In this document: piece after piece, positions 1 to 5,840 of the stretch | Numbering within the stretch: the first letter of the stretch is position 1 | Layout of the letters: each line of letters begins with the position of its first letter | DNA from: JAHEEL01 sp034660035 | GTDB taxonomy: Bacteria; Actinomycetota; Acidimicrobiia; Spongiisociales; UBA5794 | Length of the DNA stretch: 13,574 bases | Direction: 5' to 3' | NCBI GenBank assembly: GCA_034660035.1 | Contig: JAYEIJ010000072.1 | Coordinates: 1-13,574 of the forward strand | The notes under the pieces: generated by a model | Seen by the model: the letters and a program-made list of their open reading frames with translations, nothing else | Databases searched by the model: none | What the model was told of the DNA's origin: nothing | Translations under genes and position numbers: made by a program

Positions 1-7
1 TTTCCGG

Positions 8-82
8 TGGTGGGCGCTGGCGGGATCGAACCGCCGACCTCTGCCGTGTGAAGGCAGCGCTCTCCCGCTGAGCTAAGCGCCC
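8..82 (-). tRNA. tRNA-Val (anticodon CAC)
   Basis: Read on the minus strand, this folds into a complete cloverleaf. The acceptor stem is GGGCGCT pairing with AGCGCCC, the D arm is GCTC/GAGC, the anticodon stem is CTGCC/GGCAG with loop TTCACAC, and the T arm is GGCGG/CCGCC with loop TTCGATC. Loop position 33 is T and positions 34-36 are CAC, so it reads the valine codon GUG. The discriminator base is A and the 3' CCA is encoded (positions 8-10), so maturation would not need CCA addition. It is transcribed away from the rest of the window. A TACACT -10-like hexamer lies just upstream. Confidence 0.97.
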
Positions 83-92
83 GGGCGCGGAG

Positions 93-98
93 AGTGTA
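93..98 (-). promoter_or_regulatory. -10-like box of the tRNA-Val gene
   Basis: The minus strand reads TACACT, a TAnnnT hexamer, ending 10 nt before the first base of the mature tRNA. Transcription would start a few bases before the tRNA 5' end, leaving a very short leader for RNase P to remove. I see no convincing -35 hexamer. The box lies back to back with a plus-strand TAGGCT at 113-118, so the intergenic region looks divergently transcribed. Confidence 0.4.
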
Positions 99-112
99 GC
101 GGTGACGGGTTC

Positions 113-118
113 TAGGCT
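113..118 (+). promoter_or_regulatory. -10-like box upstream of the zincin gene
   Basis: TAGGCT matches the actinobacterial TAnnnT -10 pattern. Transcription would begin near 125, giving a leader of about 108 nt before the ATG at 233, or a leaderless start at the GTG at 126-128, which opens a 36-codon reading frame. No clear -35 element is visible. The assignment rests on the hexamer and its placement alone. Confidence 0.3.
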
Positions 119-125
119 CCGGACC

Positions 126-236
126 GTGAACGCGATCCGCCCCACCGATCGAAGACGCCCCTCTGCGTCATCGCTGCGCTCCTCCGCTCACCCCTGTCCT
201 CCGGTCGGGGGGACAGCACAGCCGGAGTCATCATGA
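126..236 (+). CDS. possible 36-codon leader ORF coupled to the zincin gene
   Basis: A GTG at 126 lies 7 nt after the TAGGCT hexamer and opens a frame of 36 codons. Its TGA stop (234-236) overlaps the ATG of the zincin gene (233-235) in an ATGA arrangement, the classic geometry for translational coupling. The peptide is rich in Arg, Ser and Pro, and I recognise no domain in it. Composition does not prove coding: the frame could be open by chance in GC-rich DNA, and the downstream gene has its own Shine-Dalgarno (GGAG at 224-227). Confidence 0.25.
   Translation: MNAIRPTDRRRPSASSLRSSAHPCPPVGGTAQPESS
194..216 (+). promoter_or_regulatory. hairpin in the zincin gene leader
   Basis: CTGTCC (194-199) pairs with GGACAG (211-216). 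The stem continues inward through T200-G210, C201-G209 and C202-G208, giving 9 pairs with one wobble and a 5-nt loop. It ends 7 nt before the GGAG Shine-Dalgarno of the next gene and has no U-tract. It could modulate translation initiation or act as an attenuator. It cannot be a terminator for the tRNA gene, which runs the other way. Confidence 0.35.
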
Positions 237-586
237 ATCGGAGGGAGTTCTCGGGCGTCGTGGATGCGGTGCTCGCTGAACTTCCTGAGTGGGTTGTTGA
301 AAGGATCGACAATCTCGTTGTCGTTGTCGAGGATCGGCCCACACACGATCAGGATCCCGAAGGGCACGGAATCCTCGGCATCTACGAGGGCGTCTCACTC
401 GCCGACCGTGGTGTGGACTACTTCGGGTATGCCCCCGACCAGATCACCATCTTCTATCGACCCCACATCGAACTCGGCCTCAACGATGACGAACTCGCAG
501 ATGAGGTCCGCGTCACCGTTCTCCACGAGGTGGCTCACCACCTCGGGATCGACGATCAGCGACTTCACGAACTCGGTTGGGACTGA
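233..586 (+). CDS. minimal zincin metallopeptidase family protein (Zincin_1/DUF1025-like)
   Basis: This 117-residue protein ends in a zinc-protease motif. At residues 98-115 it reads HEVAHHLGIDDQRLHELG, so H98, E99 and H102 form the HExxH signature, and the acidic residue D107 follows in the HxxGxxD context expected of minimal zincins. The length of about 115-130 residues is normal for the family; there is no signal peptide or membrane segment, so it is probably cytosolic. The physiological substrate of this family is not established, and peptidase activity is inferred from the motif. The ATG at 233 is preceded by GGAG at 224-227 with 5-nt spacing. The upstream region holds a hairpin and a possible coupled leader ORF. 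The next gene begins 57 nt downstream with its own promoter-like box. Confidence 0.85.
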   Translation: MNRREFSGVVDAVLAELPEWVVERIDNLVVVVEDRPTHDQDPEGHGILGIYEGVSLADRGVDYFGYAPDQITIFYRPHIELGLNDDELADEVRVTVLHEVAHHLGIDDQRLHELGWD

Positions 587-612
587 CGAAGAAGCCCGGT
601 AGACATCTACGG

Positions 613-618
613 TACAAT
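613..618 (+). promoter_or_regulatory. -10-like box upstream of the 95-residue helical protein and plsB
   Basis: TACAAT differs from the TATAAT consensus at one base. Transcription would start around 625, giving a leader of about 19 nt that contains AAGGAG (633-638), well placed for the GTG start at 644. No good -35 is seen at 16-18 nt spacing. It probably drives both the small protein gene and plsB, which starts 9 nt after that gene ends. Confidence 0.45.
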
Positions 619-643
619 CGTCATCCACGACGAAGGAGCACAT

Positions 644-931
644 GTGGAAGATCTCATCGCCCAGATCACAGAGAAGACCGGTGTCACGGCTGAGAAGGCC
701 AAAGAGATGATCGGCGTGACCGCGGACTGGATGAAGGAGAAGCTCCCAGAGGATCTCGCTGGGCAGGTCTCGGCAGCGCTCTCCGGTGCCGGCGACATGG
801 CTTCTTCGGCAGCGGGCAAGGCCACCGGCGTAGTCGGCAGCGCGGCGACCAAGGCCACTGAGACAGCCGAAGGCGTCTGGGACAAGACGAAGGACACGGT
901 CACAGGGTTCACGTCGACCAAAGACGAGTAG
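644..931 (+). CDS. small alpha-helical hypothetical protein upstream of plsB
   Basis: This is a 95-residue protein starting at GTG 644, chosen because AAGGAG sits 5 nt upstream; the overlapping ATG at 642 is out of frame. The N-terminal half (about 1-47) is predicted to be amphipathic helices separated by a GVTA turn (residues 13-16) and a LPEDL segment (34-38). It resembles short DUF2267-type helical modules, but I cannot assign it firmly. The second half (about 48-90) is an Ala/Gly/Thr/Lys-rich repeat-like tail with AAGKATG and AATKATE units, as in small stress-type or surface-associated helical proteins. No cysteines, signal peptide or membrane helix are seen. It ends 9 nt before plsB, so the two are probably cotranscribed. 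Its function is unknown. Confidence 0.75.
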   Translation: MEDLIAQITEKTGVTAEKAKEMIGVTADWMKEKLPEDLAGQVSAALSGAGDMASSAAGKATGVVGSAATKATETAEGVWDKTKDTVTGFTSTKDE

Positions 932-940
932 TCACATCTG

Positions 941-3307
941 ATGCCTGCACAATGGGACCCTCCGCTGATCGATGAGCCTGTCTGGCCCGTCGAGGTCGGG
1001 GGTCCTGTTCTGCTCCTCATCGACGCCGAGACGTCGATCGAACACGAACTCATCAAAGCGTGGATCGATCGGAATCAGCCAGCCGACGTGCGGGCCGACA
1101 TCGCTCACATCCCTGCGAGCCGCAGGATCCGTCGGCGGAGGCGCAGCGACCCGCGTCTCGAGGCTCGACTAGGACAGCACGACGATCCGATCATGGTCCC
1201 GATTCGGATCGTATGGCTCGCGGCCGAGCGTGACGGGAAACGGCGGGTGTCGCTCAAAGACCTCCTCGTCTTCGGTGACCCCCGCGACCCGAATCTCGTG
1301 CGCCAACGGTGGACCCGAACGTTCCACCCAGACCGCATCCGCATCGTCGTTGCCGAGCAGGCACGCAAGTCGAACCTCGAAGATCGCTGGACGGACCCGA
1401 CGGGCCGGGGACCCGCTGAAGGCACCTCACTCTCCGAATTCGTCGCCCTCAAGGCATGGCTCGCCCTCGAGCGAGCGGAGCGGGCACTCCGCGGTGCCCG
1501 CTACAAGGTACCGAAATTCCTGAGGGAGGATCTGTACTGGTCGCGTGGTTTCCAGCGAGGTGTCTCCCGGCTCGCCATAGAGGAGGACGAGCCGCTGAGC
1601 AAGATGCAACGCAAGACAGCCCGCTATCTCAAGGAGATCGCGGCTACCCACTCCCCCTACGTAATCGACATCGTCACGGCCCTCATGGCCTGGATACTCA
1701 GCCTCGGGTACCAGAAGCTCGAGTACTCGACCGAGGACCTCCGTGAGTTGTACCAGATCGGTGAGACCCATCCACTCGTGTTCTTGCCCTCCCACAAGTC
1801 GAACTCCGACCACCTCGTGCTGCAGTACGTGCTGTACCAGAACGAGTTCCCGCCGAACCACACCGCCGGCGGGATCAACCTGAACTTCTTCCCTATTGGG
1901 CTCTTGCTGCGTCGCACGGGGATCTTCTTCATCCGACGCGAGTTCAAGACGAACGAACCGTACAAGTTCGTTCTTCGCCAGTACGTCGACTACCTCCTCG
2001 AGAAGCGATTCCCCCTCGAGTGGTACCTCGAAGGCGGCCGATCGCGCACCGGAAAACTCCGCTCGCCTCGCCTCGGCATGCTCTCGTACGTGGTCGACAC
2101 GTACTTGCGGGGACTCGTCGAAGACATCGTCTTCATCCCGGTGTCGATCGGCTACGACCAGATCTCGGACATCGGGGCGTACGCATCCGAGCAACTCGGG
2201 GGGAAGAAGGAACAAGAGAGCTTCGCCTGGGCCCTGCGATTCATCAGCAACCTGCATCGCCGCTACGGGTCGGTCCATGTTCGGTTCGGCGAGCCACTCT
2301 CGCTGAGCGAAACCCTGCCGATGGGAACCGATCTCACGACCGAACACGGTCGCTACATCATTCCCAAGATGGCATTTGAGATCTCGAACCGCATCAACGA
2401 CGCCACGGCCATCACACCGATCAGCCTGGTGACGCTGGCGCTTCTGAGTCGGCCGGGCGAGGGCCTCACCGTCGATGAATCCGTCGAAGCGCTCGAACCT
2501 TTCCTCGACTACGTCCGGCAACGAGATCTCCCGACGACCGCCTCAGGACTGTCTGTCACGCCGACGGCAGTCGAGGTCGCTCTCGAGGAACTCGTCACGA
2601 GCAGTGTCGTGTCCAGGGTCGAAGGTCTCACCGACGTCGTCTACGTCATCGAACAGGACCAGCACCTTGCCGCCGCGTACTACCGCAACACGATCATCCA
2701 CTTCTTCGTTGATGGATCCATCCTCGAGGTCGCCGTCGCCGGGATGCTGCGAGATGGGACTTCGGGCATGGAAGAGCTTCTTGCCCGGGCCTTCGGCTGG
2801 CGAGCGATCCTCAAGTTCGATTTCTTCTTCGAGGGACGGGACGGATTCCGCGATTCGATCGTCGAGGAGCTTCTCCTCGAGTGTCCGGACGGCATCGACC
2901 GCGTCAACAACGGCGATCTCGAAGGAGTATTCGCGACCCTGGCGCCGGCGACGAGTCCCGCCGTTCTCATGCCCTTCCTCGAGGCCTATCGCATCGTTGC
3001 TGCGGTGATCGCTCAGGCCGATCCCGCAGAGACCCTCGACACGAAGACGGTTCAGTCGAGGGCACTGCGCCTCGGTCGACAGTACGCGGCCCAGGGGAAG
3101 ATCAGCACGCCCGAGGCACTTTCGACCGAGCTCTTCGCCTCAGGGATCGCTCTCGCCGACAATGCCGGCTTGCTCGATGACGGTGACCAATACGACCGGG
3201 ACGGCTTCCTCGCCGACATCGAGGACGCTCTCGAAGACCTGCGGACAGTTCAGGCATCCGCATCGGCCCTCATGGCCACCGTGTCCACGTACGAGATGAC
3301 CGAGTGA
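941..3307 (+). CDS. plsB: glycerol-3-phosphate 1-O-acyltransferase (PlsB)
   Basis: PlsB transfers an acyl chain from acyl-CoA or acyl-ACP to sn-glycerol 3-phosphate, the first committed step of phospholipid synthesis, at the inner face of the membrane. The 788-residue length fits the PlsB family (about 800 in E. coli), not the short PlsY type. All four acyltransferase blocks are visible. Block I is HKSNSDH with catalytic H285 and D290. Block II is GGINLNFFP followed by FFIRR (residues 310-333). Block III is EGGRSRTGK (364-372), binding glycerol 3-phosphate. Block IV is IPVSIGYD (399-406). The block I residues between His and Asp differ from the E. coli HRSHMD. The ATG at 941 lies 9 nt after the previous stop and has no clear Shine-Dalgarno, but an in-frame stop at 929 rules out an earlier start. 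The gene ends 22 nt before an assembly gap. Confidence 0.95.
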   Translation: MPAQWDPPLIDEPVWPVEVGGPVLLLIDAETSIEHELIKAWIDRNQPADVRADIAHIPASRRIRRRRRSDPRLEARLGQHDDPIMVPIRIVWLAAERDGKRRVSLKDLLVFGDPRDPNLVRQRWTRTFHPDRIRIVVAEQARKSNLEDRWTDPTGRGPAEGTSLSEFVALKAWLALERAERALRGARYKVPKFLREDLYWSRGFQRGVSRLAIEEDEPLSKMQRKTARYLKEIAATHSPYVIDIVTALMAWILSLGYQKLEYSTEDLRELYQIGETHPLVFLPSHKSNSDHLVLQYVLYQNEFPPNHTAGGINLNFFPIGLLLRRTGIFFIRREFKTNEPYKFVLRQYVDYLLEKRFPLEWYLEGGRSRTGKLRSPRLGMLSYVVDTYLRGLVEDIVFIPVSIGYDQISDIGAYASEQLGGKKEQESFAWALRFISNLHRRYGSVHVRFGEPLSLSETLPMGTDLTTEHGRYIIPKMAFEISNRINDATAITPISLVTLALLSRPGEGLTVDESVEALEPFLDYVRQRDLPTTASGLSVTPTAVEVALEELVTSSVVSRVEGLTDVVYVIEQDQHLAAAYYRNTIIHFFVDGSILEVAVAGMLRDGTSGMEELLARAFGWRAILKFDFFFEGRDGFRDSIVEELLLECPDGIDRVNNGDLEGVFATLAPATSPAVLMPFLEAYRIVAAVIAQADPAETLDTKTVQSRALRLGRQYAAQGKISTPEALSTELFASGIALADNAGLLDDGDQYDRDGFLADIEDALEDLRTVQASASALMATVSTYEMTE

Positions 3308-3329
3308 CCACCGTTCGTGGACGGTCGAT

Positions 3330-3429
3330 NNNNNNNNNNNNNNNNNNNNNNNNNNNNNNNNNNNNNNNNNNNNNNNNNNNNNNNNNNNNNNNNNNNNNNN
3401 NNNNNNNNNNNNNNNNNNNNNNNNNNNNN
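3330..3429. other. assembly gap 1 (100 N)
   Basis: Exactly 100 N lie between the plsB stop and the nfuA stop. A round 100 is the usual placeholder for a gap of unknown length. plsB (plus strand) and nfuA (minus strand) converge on it. The 22 nt after plsB contain a small inverted repeat (ACCGT/ACGGT, 5 bp), which may be part of a terminator cut by the gap. Confidence 0.95.
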
Positions 3430-3434
3430 GGCGA

Positions 3435-4049
3435 CTAGAAGTAGGGATTCGCTCCGAGTGAGTGATCGGTCACGTCAATCACCTCGGTGATCTCCGGTAT
3501 CAGCTCGAGAATCGCCTTCTCGATACCGTCCTGAAGTGTGACCGCAGCAAGTCCACACCCCTGGCATCCGCCACCGAGCTCGAGCATGGCCCGGGACCCG
3601 TCCATCGACACGAGACTGGCGATCCCGCCGTGCGAAGCGATCGCAGGGTTGATCTGTTCGGCAAGAAGCTGTTGGACTTTCTCCTCCGGCGTGCCCGCAA
3701 GTTCGATCTCAGCGCCAAGTCCAAGGCCCGGGCTGGGTGTGTTCGGATTCCGAATAACGAGACCGGCCGACGGTCCGGCAGTCGCCAAATCGAGGACGGC
3801 CCCCCGGAGATCCTCTACCGATCCCGCCGAGATGGCGATCGGAAGACCTCCGTGTTCTTCCACGTGATCGGCGGCGAACACGTCGCCACCACGAACGAAG
3901 GCCGTCTCATACACGTACCCGTTCGCACCGACTCCGCTGATCCGCAGCGCAAGGTGAAGGTCGTCGATCTCTTCCGCTTCGCGAAGTTCGAGGATCGTCC
4001 CCAACGCTTCTTCGGTGATCTCGATGACGGGTGTTTCAGTATCGGTCAT
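3435..4049 (-). CDS. nfuA: Fe-S cluster carrier/biogenesis protein NfuA
   Basis: NfuA-type proteins carry and deliver [4Fe-4S] clusters to client enzymes. This 204-residue protein has both expected parts. Residues about 8-115 form a degenerate A-type (IscA/HesB-like) domain with no cysteines, as in E. coli NfuA, where this half binds clients. Residues about 120-195 are a NifU C-terminal domain with the cluster-binding CxxC at C162 and C165, in the typical setting GGGCQGCGLAAVTL. The reading frame is open upstream to 4202, but that extension reads through the end of the preceding gene and has no family similarity, so the ATG at 4049 is preferred. No good Shine-Dalgarno is present. TAGCAT lies 10 nt upstream, so a very short leader is possible. 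It follows the synthetase homologue by 31 nt on the same strand. Confidence 0.93.
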   Translation of the reverse strand: MTDTETPVIEITEEALGTILELREAEEIDDLHLALRISGVGANGYVYETAFVRGGDVFAADHVEEHGGLPIAISAGSVEDLRGAVLDLATAGPSAGLVIRNPNTPSPGLGLGAEIELAGTPEEKVQQLLAEQINPAIASHGGIASLVSMDGSRAMLELGGGCQGCGLAAVTLQDGIEKAILELIPEITEVIDVTDHSLGANPYF

Positions 4050-4059
4050 AGGACCGACG

Positions 4060-4065
4060 ATGCTA
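4060..4065 (-). promoter_or_regulatory. -10-like box of nfuA
   Basis: The minus strand reads TAGCAT (TAnnnT), ending 10 nt before the nfuA ATG, which would give a leader of only about 3-4 nt. It overlaps the base of a strong hairpin, so nfuA may be transcribed on its own as well as by readthrough from the synthetase homologue upstream. No -35 is recognisable. Confidence 0.3.
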
Positions 4066-4089
4066 CCGCCGGGTTCCCGGCTAGCGGTA
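4064..4089 (-). terminator. hairpin between the synthetase homologue and nfuA
   Basis: TACCGC (4064-4069) pairs with GCGGTA (4084-4089), and CGGG (4070-4073) with CCCG (4076-4079), leaving a four-base bulge. The core GCCGGGTTCCCGGC is a near-perfect palindrome overlapping the synthetase homologue's stop codon. There is no U-tract. It could be an intrinsic-type terminator or a processing/attenuation signal separating the two genes. Confidence 0.35.
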
Positions 4090-5790
4090 CAGGTCTTCGA
4101 TCTCGCCCGCGAAGTGGTCGACGACCGCGTTTCGATGCACTTCTCCGGATGCCGACCGCTCCCCCAGTTCGACGGACAGTGGTCGGGAGAGAAGACCGAC
4201 ACGTCGGATCTGCTCGGCCCGGGCGAACCGCTCGTTCACGATCTTCACCACAGATCGGGCATAGGCAAGCGCCTCATCCGGGTCATCGGAGAACCCATCT
4301 TCAACCTTGATCAGGACACCCAACTGGTCGTAGCCGTCACCGACCACGACCGCATCCACGATCGCCTGCTCCTCCATCAGGAGAACCTCGAGCGCACGGG
4401 GACACACGTTCTTGCCACCGGTCGTGATCACGATGTCCTTCTTCCTGCCACTGATCGTGAGCTGACGGTCCTCCCCCATGGTGCCGAGATCACCCGTGTG
4501 GAGCCAGCCATCCCTCAGGGCTTGCCGCGTCGCCTCCTCATCGTCGAGGTAGCCGGAGAAGACACTCCTTCCGCGGATCAGGATCTCTCCGTCGTCGGCG
4601 AGCGAGATCTCGACTCCGGGCATGGGATAACCGACGGCGCCGTACCGATCGGCCCCCTCCCTGGTCACCGACGATGGGCCGGTCGCCTCCGACAGTCCGT
4701 ACACCTGACGGATGGGAACGTCGAGACCGGCCAGGTACTCGAGACCGGCGGGATCGGCCGATGCGGCGCCGCTGAACACGGCCTTCGTGCGAGAGAAGCC
4801 CATCGCTTTCTTCGCCCGATCTGTGAACATCCGACGCGCGACGGCGGTCTCGGCTCGCTGGAACAGCCCGGACGACCGGCCGGCGTTCCTGGTCGCGATG
4901 TCACGCCGTACAGCAGCCATCGACCAGTCGGCGACCTTCCGCTTGAACCCGTCGAGTCCATCGATCTGCTTCTTAACGGCGCGGGCGAATCCGGTCCAGA
5001 CGAGCGGTACACCGAAGAAGATCGTCGGTTGGATCTCTGGAAGGTCGACACGAACCCGCCCGAGGGACTGAGCGAAAGCGACGCTGTAACCGACCTGAGC
5101 CGGGGCGAGAATCGTGAAGATCTGCTCGGCGATGTGGCTGAGCGGCAGGTAGGACAGAGCGACATCGCTCTGGTGGACGTCGAAGAGATCGATCGACGAC
5201 CAGGACGTGAAGAAGAGGTTGTCGTGTGTGAGAACGACACCGACCGTGTTGCCATGTCCGGCGGCCGTGAAGATGATCGTTCCGGGATCCCCGGGACGAA
5301 GGTCGGCAAGCCGGGCCTCAACTGCCATGGGGTCCGTGCCTTCGGCTCGCTCGACGAACGACGACCAGGAGATGGCGTCTCCCGGAGCGGCATCGACACC
5401 GACGATGAGGTCGAGACGCGGATGCGCCACCGCGGCGATCTTCTCAACGTGCGCCGCCGTCTCGGCGAGAACGATCCTCGCTCGGCTTCGCTCGAGCATC
5501 TCTGCGATCTCTTCTTCAGAACTCGAGAAGTAGATCCCGACGGGGACGGCCCCGATCGCCATCGCTGCGACGTCGAAGATCACCCACTCCGGCGTGTTGT
5601 ACGCGATGATCGCAACCCGGTCTCCCGCCTCGATACCGGAAGCGATCATGGCCCCGGCGACCTGTCGTACCGACGCGCCGTACTCACCCCATGTCATCGT
5701 CTCCCAGACGCCGCCGACGCGACGCCGCAGTGCAGGTTCGTCGTGGAATCGCTGCGCATTCGCCAGCACCAGATGCGGAATCGTCTCCAC
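4081..5790 (-). CDS. acyl-CoA synthetase homologue (AMP-binding, FadD-like) lacking key lysines
   Basis: This 569-residue protein belongs to the adenylate-forming superfamily, closest in layout to long-chain fatty-acyl-CoA ligases. Conserved motifs are present: A4-like ALSYLPLSHIAEQ (211-223), A5 QVYGLSEATG (362-371), A7 WLHTGDLG (429-436) and A8 GRKKDIVITTGGKNVCP (448-464). Two others are changed. The A3 loop, normally TSGTTGxPKG, reads TAAGHGNTVG (175-184), losing the Ser/Thr residues and the lysine. At A10 the catalytic lysine position is E550 in SASGEVHR. Both translations are in frame and without indels, so this is not a simple sequencing slip. It may be a pseudoenzyme or use altered chemistry. 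The GTG start at 5790 has GGAGGA 3 nt upstream. It is divergent from malQ across 50 nt and precedes nfuA on the same strand. Confidence 0.88.
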   Translation of the reverse strand: METIPHLVLANAQRFHDEPALRRRVGGVWETMTWGEYGASVRQVAGAMIASGIEAGDRVAIIAYNTPEWVIFDVAAMAIGAVPVGIYFSSSEEEIAEMLERSRARIVLAETAAHVEKIAAVAHPRLDLIVGVDAAPGDAISWSSFVERAEGTDPMAVEARLADLRPGDPGTIIFTAAGHGNTVGVVLTHDNLFFTSWSSIDLFDVHQSDVALSYLPLSHIAEQIFTILAPAQVGYSVAFAQSLGRVRVDLPEIQPTIFFGVPLVWTGFARAVKKQIDGLDGFKRKVADWSMAAVRRDIATRNAGRSSGLFQRAETAVARRMFTDRAKKAMGFSRTKAVFSGAASADPAGLEYLAGLDVPIRQVYGLSEATGPSSVTREGADRYGAVGYPMPGVEISLADDGEILIRGRSVFSGYLDDEEATRQALRDGWLHTGDLGTMGEDRQLTISGRKKDIVITTGGKNVCPRALEVLLMEEQAIVDAVVVGDGYDQLGVLIKVEDGFSDDPDEALAYARSVVKIVNERFARAEQIRRVGLLSRPLSVELGERSASGEVHRNAVVDHFAGEIEDLYR

Positions 5791-5796
5791 CGTTCC
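5791..5796 (-). promoter_or_regulatory. Shine-Dalgarno deciding the GTG start of the synthetase homologue
   Basis: On the minus strand GGAGGA ends 3 nt before the GTG at 5790-5788 (the hexamer lies within 5791-5800; exact edges are approximate). It is the strongest ribosome-binding site in the left part of the window and fixes a GTG initiation codon for the 569-residue protein. Confidence 0.6.
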
Positions 5797-5803
5797 TCCA
5801 GGA

Positions 5804-5834
5804 TTGAGAACTGCCGCCGTCGCATGTACACAAT
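5804..5834 (+). promoter_or_regulatory. malQ promoter, probably giving a leaderless mRNA
   Basis: TTGAGA at 5804-5809 resembles a -35 (one mismatch to TTGACA). The -10 region TACACAAT (5827-5834) includes CACAAT, which ends exactly 6 nt before the malQ ATG, so transcription would start at or next to the A of the ATG. No Shine-Dalgarno precedes the start. The same 6-nt spacing occurs at hpt and at the membrane-protein gene. Confidence 0.45.
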
Positions 5835-5840
5835 GGGGGC

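Noticed and set aside
1427..2521. A 364-residue minus-strand open frame inside plsB
   Set aside because: It lies entirely antisense to the conserved acyltransferase blocks of PlsB and has no recognisable motif.
4050..4202. N-terminal extension of NfuA by 51 residues
   Set aside because: The extension overlaps the end of the upstream gene, lacks NfuA similarity and has no better ribosome site than the ATG at 4049.
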